Positions 57,075 through 64,000 of a stretch of 64,000 nt of DNA are shown here, in pieces. The stretch's first letter is position 1. The number at the start of each line of letters is the position of its first letter. The stretch is from NCBI GenBank assembly GCA_031772625.1, contig CM062818.1, positions 209,464,310 through 209,528,309 of the forward strand, given 5' to 3'. A program made the translations under genes and the position numbers. Below the pieces are notes generated by a model, which was not told where the DNA came from, ran no database searches, and saw only the letters and a list, made by a program, of their open reading frames with translations. Source of the DNA: Pinus tabuliformis (Eukaryota; Streptophyta; Pinopsida; Pinales; Pinaceae).

Positions 57075-57396
57075 TGTTGGCATTATGTTATCTGGTATGA
57101 CTGTATGTTACAGATGTTGTACTTGATGGCAACTCCAGTGGTAAGGCTCTCAGTTTGTTGAAAAATTAAGAAGGACGCCGGCAATCGGTTCAGAAAGTGC
57201 GTCCCCGCAGGTATACCATGCAGAACCCGCGTCTAGGGACGCCGGCCAGCCGTTCAGGGGGTGCGTCTACCCAGTGCACACATTTCAAGGCAGAGAAAAG
57301 CACGTGGGGGTTTCTTGTGTGGTATCTAGCCGACGGTTTTATGTTTCTATGGTGTCGGCTCGTGGTATTGTTCCATGTTTTGGGGAGGAGCTTGCC

Positions 57397-57404
57397 TATA
57401 TAAA
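57397..57404 (+). promoter_or_regulatory. TATA box of the Copia-B LTR
   Basis: TATATAAA in the context GCCTATATAAAGC. The transcription start would lie near 57430, so the GC-rich repeats downstream would be in the transcribed leader. Confidence 0.75.
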
Positions 57405-57609
57405 GCAAAGGAGTTCATTTGGATTGAGCAATTGTCTTGGGTTGAATATCTTATTTGGTGAGATCTAGTCCAGATCTAAGAGGGCGAATCTTCTAATGGA
57501 CTGTGATCTCTATGGCGCTTGATCAGATCTGTAGATCTGACCGTTTGGGTTTGTTCTGAAGCCTTCATATCATTTATATCTAAAAGGTCGCAGGTTCAGT
57601 GAAGGGAAA

Positions 57610-57865
57610 GTGCGCCGGGACGCAGGTACTGTAAAAGGCAAGTGCGCCGGGACGCAGGTACTGTAAAAGGCAAGTGCGCCGAGACGCAACACAGTAGAGA
57701 GAGACCTGCGTGGGGACGCAGGGAGATCAAGGTTCAGGTGCGTCTCTGAAGCAGAAGGACACGGCGCGATAGTGTTTTCAGGTGCGTCTCTGTAGCGAAA
57801 GACGCGGCGCGATAGTATCTTTGGGTGCGTCCCTGAAGCAACAGAACGCAGAGCAGTCAAAGGAA
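57610..57865 (+). repeat. CpG-rich tandem arrays in the Copia-B LTR
   Basis: Three 32-bp units start at 57610, 57642 and 57674. Three 44-bp units start at 57735, 57779 and 57823. Both share GCGTC/GACGC cores, so short inverted pairs are frequent. The matching part of the 3' LTR lies outside the window. Confidence 0.9.
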
Positions 57866-58454
57866 CAGTGCGTGGGCACGCAGCGGAGCAAAAGGATATC
57901 TGCGTGTGGACGCAGAGTAGCAGAAGGTTAACGGCGTCTGGTCGCAGGCCACAGAAAGAAAAACTGCGTCTCTGTCTTAAGATGTTCTGTTGATTGAATT
58001 TCTCTATTGATAAGGTGTTCTGTGTTTTTTCTGTTGTTGCTGATCTGATATCTGTAGTGATCTATATCTGTTATGTACTTGTTGATTATCTGATGCTTTA
58101 TGAAAGGAAGTAGGGGGTTGTAGCTCCCTTCCAGGAGTAGACTGGAAAACAAGAGAGAGAGAGAGTTGTAGCTCTCTGCAGGTTGCAGCCTGCGTACTGG
58201 TAAAGGACTGCACCAGTACAAAATCATTGTAAAAGAATTGAAAGAAGATAGAGACATATTGCAGCAGGTGGTTTTCACCCACATTGGGTTTCCACCTTAC
58301 ATCTTGTGTTCTTTGGTGTGACTATCTGTTTTTCATGCTCATTATTTTATGGTACTGACATGCTAAAATAATTCAAAGATCAAATAAGGAAGATTTATTA
58401 AATTGCTAGATAATACTGATTCACCCCCCCCCTCTCAGTATTATTTCCAACAAT

Positions 58455-58466
58455 TGGTATCAGAGC
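58455..58466 (+). other. Copia-B primer-binding site
   Basis: TGGTATCAGAGC, two bases after the LTR, complementary to the initiator methionine tRNA 3' end. Confidence 0.95.
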
Positions 58467-58511
58467 AGGTCCTTCAGAGAAGCTTGATCGCTTGAAGGTA
58501 GATCGTTCATC

Positions 58512-61500
58512 ATGAACAACTACGAGAGAGAAGCATCAATCAGGCCACCGATTTTTGATGGGACAAACTTCAATTATTGGAAGGTAAGAGTTACTGCATA
58601 TCTTCAATCTCTTGGTACAGAAGTTTGGGACATTGTAGAAACAGGCTATGCTTTTCCTTCAGCTACTCCTACAGATCCAGCTGAGAAAAATAAGTATGAA
58701 ACAAATGCAAAAGCAGTCAGTACTCTATTAGGAAGTATATCCCAAACAGAATTCATGAAGGTAATGCACTTCAAATCAGCAAAAGAGATATGGGACAAAA
58801 TGGTCACGAGCTATGAAGGAGATGAACAGGTAAAACAAGCTAAACTTCAAACTCTCAGGATTCAATATGAGACTCTCAAGATGTATAATGATGAAAGTGT
58901 TGCTAATTATTTTCTTCGGGTAGATGAGATTGTTAATTGTATGAAAAATTTGGGTGAAGAAATAAAAGAGGCTATAGTAGTTCAAAAGATTCTAAGATCA
59001 TTATCCCCCAAGTTTGAATCTAAAGTATCTGCAATAGAAGAAAAGGAAAATCTCCATGTTCTCACTATGTCTCAGCTACATGGAATTCTAACTGCTTATG
59101 AAATGAGAAAGGGAGGTCCATCAGACAGAAGGGAAGCTGCTTTTAAGGCATCAGGCAAAGAAGATTACTATGAAGCAAGCCATGTTCCAGAAGAAGAGGA
59201 AGAAGAATCAAATTTTGTCAGAAATCTTCAAAGGGGTTCTGGAAGGTTCAGAGGTAAGCTACCTTTCAAATGCTTTGCTTGTGGAAGAGTAGGTCATTAT
59301 GCTGCAAAATGTCCTTATAAGGATAAAGGAAAGGAACCTGCTAGATGGAAACAAAGTGCAAATAAGAAAAGCTACTACACCCATGAAGATAGTGATGGTT
59401 TATCAAACAGTGATGAAGATGAACAAGGTAATAAATATAAGTTGTTAATGGCATTTGAAGATGATGATTATGAGGATGCTATAGATGTGAATAACCTCTA
59501 TGATGAAATTACTAGACTCAAGAGATGTATAGAAGAAAAGAATGTGATCATTGATACTCTACAATTTCAAATTGATGAAAAAGAAAAACATCTTGAAAAA
59601 CTAGAAGGTGAAATTGTTGGTCTCAGAAAAGAAATTGAGAAAACAAAAGCTATTAATCTTAAGTTTGTCAAAGGATCTGAAACTTTGGATGAGATTATCA
59701 ATGTGCAGCGGTCTCCTCTAAACAAGACAGGTTTGGGTTACAATGGAGAAACCTCTCAAGCATCCACCTCAAAAAGTTATCTTGATGCGGCAAGAAGAAA
59801 TGAGCAGAAGAACAATGAAGATAATCAGGTAAAGCAGGGACAAAATACAAACAGAAACTATCAGGGGCAATCCATCTTAAGGGTGAACAAAAGCTACAAC
59901 CAGCCACAGGTAAAATCTTCTCAGTTTGGTTCAAGAATAGATGAAAATAGAAATTACAATCAGTTGGTAGGTAGATTCAATAACCGCAGAAGCTTCTTCA
60001 ATGGACAATGCTTTTCTTGCCATAATTTTGGTCACAAAGCAGCTCAATGTGTTGCATATAAAACAATCATGACTAGGGAAGCTCAAAAACAAAGAAGTAT
60101 GACAGGGATGACAAAAAGGACCTATAACAACTTTTCGGTTCTTGAAAATGAAGTCGAATGTTCTATTTGCAATAACTTTGGTCATGAAGAATCTGAATGC
60201 AGGAGCAGGTTTCAGCAGAAAAAGGAGCAAGCCTCAAGCACCAAAACATGGAGAATAAAGGAACCTCAAACAGAAAGATGTGGAATAGCATTTTATGCAG
60301 AGGGACAGGAAAATCTATGGTACATTGACAGTGGATGTTCGAAGCATATGACAGGTGATAAAGAAAAACTTGAATCTTATTCTGTTCTAGAAAAAGGAAA
60401 GAAAGTCTCTTTTGGAAATGATACTCCTGCAACTATAAAAGGAAAAGGAATTGCTCCTTTAAAAGAAAAGGTCAAGGCTGGAAATGTTTTGTATGTTGAT
60501 GGATTGAAGCATAATCTTCTAAGTGTCAGCCAGATGTGTGATCAAAGAACCGAGGTTATTTTCAAATCGAATGGATGTCTTGTTCGTGATCTTGATACAG
60601 GTAAAACAGTACTCAAAGGCAAAAGAACTCCAAATAATCTATACATATTTGAAGAAGGACAACAACAATGCTATCTGAGCAAGGATGAAGAACACTGGTT
60701 ATGGCATCGAAGGTTGGGACATTTAAGCTTCTCACAAATAAGGAAAGCATGCAAATATCAGGCAGTTCGCGATCTTCCAGATATCAAAATTCCTGACAAC
60801 ACCATATGCAGATCATGTCAGTTTGGAAAACAAACCAGGACTAACTTTCCAGAGAAGGAAGGATCGGCTAGCATGCCTCTTGAGCTAGTACATACAGATA
60901 CATGTGGTCCATTCAGGAAAAGAACACCTAGAGGAGAGGAATACTTGATATTATTTATTGACGATTTCTCCAGGTTTGTCTGGTTAGGACTTATGAAGCA
61001 CAAAGATGAAGCTTTCAAAAAATTCAAATCCTTCAAAGCCTTGGTTGAAAATGAATCAGGTCACAAAATTAAGTGCCTCAGATCCGACAGAGGTGGGGAA
61101 TTTACTTCAAATGAATTTTTCGATTTCTGTGATGAACATGGCATAAGGAGAGAATTCTCTACAGCTAGAACTCCTCAGCAAAATGGAGTTGTTGAAAGAA
61201 TGAACAGAACAATCCAACAAATGGCTCGTGCTATGCTTGATGAATCAGGAACTCCCGCAACTTTCTGGGGTGAAGCTACACATGCTGCGGTTATTATTCT
61301 CAACAAGACAAATGTCCGGGTGAACAGCACTCAAACTCCTCATGAGCTCTGGAGTGGTAAAACTCCTTCGGTAAAGCACTTCAAAATCTTTGGGAGCAAA
61401 TGCTATATCAAGAATACTGATGAGCAGCTTGGCAAACTTGAGCCTAGAGCAGATGAAGGCATTCTTCTTGGTTACTCTCCACATAGCAAAGCATACAAGT

Positions 61501-61679
61501 GCTACAATAAAAGACTTGGCAGAATTGTTGACAGCATTGATGTGGTGGTTGATGAGAAGGGATACATTCCTAGGCAAGTACATCGGGAAGATATCGAAGA
61601 AGATGAAGGCTATCCTCAAAGACAGAATGATGAAGAAGAAGAACCTCAAGAAGAACCTCAAGAAGAACCAGAGGAGTAG
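58512..61679 (+). CDS. Copia-B Gag, protease and integrase (ends at a TAG)
   Basis: 1055 codons from the ATG at 58512. The Gag N-terminus has RPPIFDGTNFNYWKVRVTAY (11-30) and a UBN2-type core to about 200. Zinc knuckles of CCHC form lie at 254-267, 500-513 and 550-563. A coiled coil spans about 325-385. The protease motif LWYIDSGCSKHMTG has Asp 606. The pre-integrase block is LWHRRLGHLS (about 730), followed by the CRSC zinc pair. The integrase core has VHTDTCGP (Asp 796), RSDRGGEF (Asp 859) and TPQQNGVVERMNRT (Glu 895). The frame ends in an acidic EEEEPQEEP tail at TAG 61677-61679. Coding continues in the same frame beyond it, so this is one polyprotein with one stop. Confidence 0.97.
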   Translation: MNNYEREASIRPPIFDGTNFNYWKVRVTAYLQSLGTEVWDIVETGYAFPSATPTDPAEKNKYETNAKAVSTLLGSISQTEFMKVMHFKSAKEIWDKMVTSYEGDEQVKQAKLQTLRIQYETLKMYNDESVANYFLRVDEIVNCMKNLGEEIKEAIVVQKILRSLSPKFESKVSAIEEKENLHVLTMSQLHGILTAYEMRKGGPSDRREAAFKASGKEDYYEASHVPEEEEEESNFVRNLQRGSGRFRGKLPFKCFACGRVGHYAAKCPYKDKGKEPARWKQSANKKSYYTHEDSDGLSNSDEDEQGNKYKLLMAFEDDDYEDAIDVNNLYDEITRLKRCIEEKNVIIDTLQFQIDEKEKHLEKLEGEIVGLRKEIEKTKAINLKFVKGSETLDEIINVQRSPLNKTGLGYNGETSQASTSKSYLDAARRNEQKNNEDNQVKQGQNTNRNYQGQSILRVNKSYNQPQVKSSQFGSRIDENRNYNQLVGRFNNRRSFFNGQCFSCHNFGHKAAQCVAYKTIMTREAQKQRSMTGMTKRTYNNFSVLENEVECSICNNFGHEESECRSRFQQKKEQASSTKTWRIKEPQTERCGIAFYAEGQENLWYIDSGCSKHMTGDKEKLESYSVLEKGKKVSFGNDTPATIKGKGIAPLKEKVKAGNVLYVDGLKHNLLSVSQMCDQRTEVIFKSNGCLVRDLDTGKTVLKGKRTPNNLYIFEEGQQQCYLSKDEEHWLWHRRLGHLSFSQIRKACKYQAVRDLPDIKIPDNTICRSCQFGKQTRTNFPEKEGSASMPLELVHTDTCGPFRKRTPRGEEYLILFIDDFSRFVWLGLMKHKDEAFKKFKSFKALVENESGHKIKCLRSDRGGEFTSNEFFDFCDEHGIRREFSTARTPQQNGVVERMNRTIQQMARAMLDESGTPATFWGEATHAAVIILNKTNVRVNSTQTPHELWSGKTPSVKHFKIFGSKCYIKNTDEQLGKLEPRADEGILLGYSPHSKAYKCYNKRLGRIVDSIDVVVDEKGYIPRQVHREDIEEDEGYPQRQNDEEEEPQEEPQEEPEE

Positions 61680-63362
61680 ACAAGAATAGAAGAGAAAACT
61701 CCATCCAGATATGTTCAGAAGAATCATCCAGAATCTCAGATTATGGGGCAGAAAGAAGCAGGTGTACAAACAAGAAGAACAGTTGCAGAAGCCTCAAGCT
61801 ATTTGGCATTACTATCCTCTACTGAACCACAAAATGTGAAAGAAGCATGCAAAGATGAATGTTGGGTAAAAGCAATGGATGAAGAACTTGAGCAAATCGA
61901 AAAGAACAACACTTGGGAGCTGGTTCCTAGACCAAAGGATAAGAATGTTATCGGAACAAAATGGGTCTTCAAAAATAAATTGAATGAAAATGGAGAAGTA
62001 ATTAGAAACAAAGCCAGACTTGTTTGTAAAGGGTATGCGCAGCAAGAAGGAATAGACTTTGAAGAAACTTTTGCTCCTGTTGCAAGACTTGAGGCCATCC
62101 AAATGTTCCTTGCTCTCTCAAGTTTTCAAAACTTCAAAGTATTTCAAATGGACGTGAAATCAGCCTTTCTGAATGGAGACTTGGAAGAAGAAGTGTACAT
62201 TGAACAGCCAGATGGGTTCATTCTTGGAAATGATCCAAATCTTGTATGCCGATTGAAAAAGGCTCTCTATGGTCTCAAACAAGCTCCAAGGGCTTGGTAC
62301 TACCGGTTGGACAAATATCTTCATCAACAAGGTTTTTCAAAAGGTTCAGCAGATAGCAATTTGTATATAAAAGTTGAAAATGACAAATTGCTAATACTTG
62401 TTGTGTATGTAGATGACATTATTTTTGGCAGCAATGAAGAAGCTATGAGTCAAAGTTTTGCCTCGGTCATGCAGAAAGAATTTGAAATGTCCTTGCTAGG
62501 AGAACTGACATATTTCCTTGGTTTGCAAATCCAACAAAAGAAAGGAGGAATCTTTTTATCTCAAACCAAGTATCTCAAACAGATTTTGAAGAAATATGGC
62601 ATGGAAGATGCAAAACCAGTATGTACACCCATGGTCACAGGATGTAGTCTCAGTGCAAATGATGAATCTGCAGCAGTACATCAACCAACCTACAGATCTA
62701 TGATTGGAAGTTTACTATATTTGACAGGTACCCGACCAGACATCATGCATGCAGTTGGAATAGTTGGAAGATTTCATGCAAATCCGAAGGAGACTCATCT
62801 TCAGGCAGTAAAGAGAATCTTCAAATATCTTCAAGGGACTCAAAATTATGGCTTATGGTATCCTAGAGATACAGATCTTACTCTTCATGCTTATACAGAT
62901 GCAGATTGGGCCGGAAGCGTGGATGACAGGAAAAGCACAAGTGGTGGTGCGTTCTTTATGGGTTCCAGACTGGTATCTTGGTTCAGCAAGAAACAGAGTT
63001 CGATCGCCTTGTCTACAGCTGAAGCAGAATATGTTGCTGCTGCATCTTGTTGCACCCAACTTCTTTGGATGATGCAGACTTTGCAGGATTTTCAAATCAC
63101 TTGTACACCACCAATCCCCATCTTATGTGATAATACAAGTGCAATCAGCATCTCAAAGAACCCTGTTATGCATTCAAAAACCAAGCACATACCAATCAAG
63201 TACCATTTTCTCCGGGAACAAGTGCTTGAACAGAAAGTCAAGTTGGAGTATGTTCCTTCCAAGGAACAAGTTGTTGATATTCTCACCAAACCATTGCCCA
63301 GGGACACGTTTGAATACCTCAGGCAAAAGCTGGGGGTTGTTGATGCATCATCTTATTGTTGA
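61680..63362 (+). CDS. Copia-B reverse transcriptase and RNase H
   Basis: Same frame as the upstream CDS; the first in-frame ATG is at 61743. RT includes [64 protein letters not shown] and the catalytic [12 protein letters not shown]. RNase H includes [33 protein letters not shown] and [14 protein letters not shown], so its acidic residues are present. It ends naturally at TGA 63360-63362. If the TAG arose after insertion, the parent element was fully coding. No env-like extra ORF follows; only 229 bp separate pol from the LTR. Confidence 0.95.
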   Translation, partial: TRIEEKTPSRYVQKNHPESQIMGQKEAGVQTRRTVAEASSYLALLSSTEPQNVKEACKDECWVKAMDEELEQIEKNNTWELVPRPKDKNVIGTKWVFKNKLNENGEVIRNKARLVCKGYAQQEGIDFEETFAPVARLEAIQMFLALSSFQNFKVFQMDVKSAFLNGDLEEEVYIEQPDGFILGNDPNLVCRLKKALYGLKQAPRAWYYRLDKYLHQQGFSKGSADSNLYIKVENDKLLILVVYVDDIIFGSNEEAMSQSFASVMQKEFEMSLLGELTYFLGLQIQQKKGGIFLSQTKYLKQILKKYGMEDAKPVCTPMVTGCSLSANDESAAVHQPTYRSMIGSLLYLTGTRPDIMHAVGIVGRFHANPKETHLQAVKRIFKYLQGTQNYGLWYPRDTDLTLHAYTDADWAGSVDDRKSTSGGAFFMGSRLVSWFSKKQSSIALSTAEAEYVAAASCCTQLLWMMQTLQDFQITCTPPIPILCDNTSAISISKNPVMHSKTKHIPIKYHFLREQVLEQKVKLEYVPSKEQVVDILTKPLPRDTFEYLRQKLGVVDASSYC

Positions 63363-63591
63363 ACATCTTCTTATTGGTGGTACAGGCTCAGGGGGAGCAC
63401 ATAATGCATTGTTGGCATTATGGAGAAGGAGATCTTGGAAATAGCTGCAATATGTCTCTATCTCTTTCATGGTGAATTTCTGGAGGAGCATGAGCTAAGG
63501 GGGAGCATACCCTTTGCCCTTGATGTCAAAGGGGGAGAATGAAGCTGAATCTTGTAAGATTGAGGTTGCCATCAAGTCCAAAGGGGGAGAT
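63363..63591 (+). other. Copia-B pol-to-LTR spacer with four polypurine motifs
   Basis: AGGGGGAG recurs at about 63390, 63499, 63530 and 63583. The last, CAAAGGGGGAGA (63579-63590), abuts the 3' LTR and is the polypurine tract. A 13-base copy of the LTR start, TGTTGGCATTATG, lies at 63410-63422. Confidence 0.9.
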
Positions 63592-64000
63592 TGTTGGCAT
63601 TATGTTATCTGGTATGACTGTATGTTACAGATGTTGTACTTGATGGCAACTCCAGTGGTAAGGCTCTCAGTTTGTTGAAAAATTAAGAAGGACGCCGGCA
63701 ATCGGTTCAGAAAGTGCATCCCCGCAGGTATACCATGCAGAACCCGCGTCTAGGGACGCCGGCCAGCCGTTCAGGGGGTGCGTCTACCCAGTGCACACAT
63801 TTCAAGGCAGAGAAAAGCACGTGGGGGTTTCTTGTGTGGTATCTAGCCGACGGTTTTATGTTTCTATGGTGTCGGCTCGTGGTATTGTTCCATGTTTTGG
63901 GGAGGAGCTTGCCTATATAAAGCAAAGGAGTTCATTTGGATTGAGCAATTGTCTTGGGTTGAATATCTTATTTGGTGAGATCTAGTCCAGATCTAAGAGG
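63592..64000 (+). repeat. Copia-B 3' LTR (first 409 bp only)
   Basis: Identical to 57075-57483 except for A at 63718 in place of G. The rest lies beyond the window. Confidence 0.97.

Larger units (their letters stand above)
57075..58452 (+). repeat. Copia-B 5' LTR
   Basis: 1378 bp, TGTTGG...CCAACA. U3 holds CpG-rich segments around 57172-57280. The TATA box is at 57397-57404. The part downstream of the TATA box carries a 32-bp tandem array (57610, 57642, 57674; GTGCGCCGGGACGCAGGTAC) and a 44-bp array (57735, 57779, 57823; GGTGCGTCTCTG type). A CT/GA-rich tract lies at 58150-58172. Confidence 0.95.
57075..64000 (+). mobile_element. Copia-B: young, nearly intact Ty1/Copia element (3' LTR cut by window end)
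   Basis: The 5' LTR is 57075-58452, the internal region 58453-63591, and the 3' LTR starts at 63592 and runs off the window. The LTR ends form a TGTTGG...CCAACA inverted repeat. The element has a primer-binding site, a single gag-pol frame with one TAG at 61677 and a polypurine tract. Over the 409 comparable LTR bases only one differs (57201 G versus 63718 A, a CpG transition). The target duplication cannot be checked; the left flank is CATAT. Three zinc knuckles in Gag resemble the SIRE/Maximus lineage, but lineage is not certain. Confidence 0.97.

Noticed and set aside
61677..61679. Programmed readthrough of the Copia-B TAG
   Set aside because: The downstream context is not the known strong plant readthrough motif (CARYYA), and Copia elements normally use one frame. 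Decay of CAG is simpler. It is kept only as a question in the findings.
1..64000. CRISPR arrays, rRNA or tRNA genes, bacterial operons
   Set aside because: No repeat-spacer arrays, rRNA-like blocks or tRNA cloverleaf candidates were noticed. The tRNA-complementary sites are retrotransposon primer-binding sites.

Overview
The window looks like nuclear DNA from a plant with a large, repeat-rich genome. A gymnosperm is my best guess, but that is an inference from element types and repeat load; no diagnostic host gene is present. The DNA is AT-rich, most coding capacity belongs to transposable elements at different stages of decay, and only one ORF (48607-49602, minus) is a reasonable candidate for a host gene. 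I found no rRNA, tRNA or CRISPR array, and nothing bacterial.

Layout. 1-2271: non-coding DNA with a degenerate tandem repeat (986-1210) and a possible LTR edge at 2271. 2290-4640 (minus): remnants of a possible Ptta/En-Spm-type transposase and a coiled-coil ORF. 5240-10920 (minus): a degenerate L1-type LINE with ORF1 (DUF4283 plus zinc knuckle), endonuclease, RT, zf-RVT and RNase H. 10960-19390: a decayed CACTA (En/Spm) DNA transposon with a TNP2 transposase plus DUF4218 on the plus strand, a convergent second gene on the minus strand, and subterminal repeats built on GCACCG-like motifs. 19446-25290: a decayed coiled-coil, gag-like reading frame of unknown family between LTR-like flanks, then a GCGCAAT-rich repeat tract.

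25380-43170 is a three-level nest. An unrecognised LTR element with coiled-coil coding is the outer target. Its 3' LTR starts at 42780. A Tork/Tnt1-like Copia (Copia-A, 25689-41934, target-site duplication GAAAG) inserted into it. A Tat-like Ty3/Gypsy (Gypsy-A, 27303-38565, minus strand, target-site duplication AGTTG) then inserted into the protease region of Copia-A. Both insertions are closed by exact 5-bp duplications, so the order of events is clear. Gypsy-A is nearly intact. It carries an archaeal-type RNase H between protease and RT, while its classical RNase H has lost catalytic acidic residues.

43530-51480: AT-rich sequence with a foldback (44410-44645), a 145-bp tandem duplication (44895-45182), a GC-richer unknown island (45400-46960), and the candidate host gene. 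That gene encodes four 14-residue repeats whose DNA carries plant telobox motifs. 51480-56049 (minus): a heavily decayed chromovirus (Gypsy-B). 57075-64000: a very young Copia element (Copia-B) with complete gag, protease, integrase, RT and RNase H, broken by one in-frame TAG. Its two LTRs differ at one of the 409 comparable positions. Its 3' LTR runs off the window.

Across the window, premature stops inside recognisable domains are overwhelmingly TAG. This fits methyl-cytosine decay at CHG sites (CAG to TAG, TGG to TAG) in silenced plant repeats.
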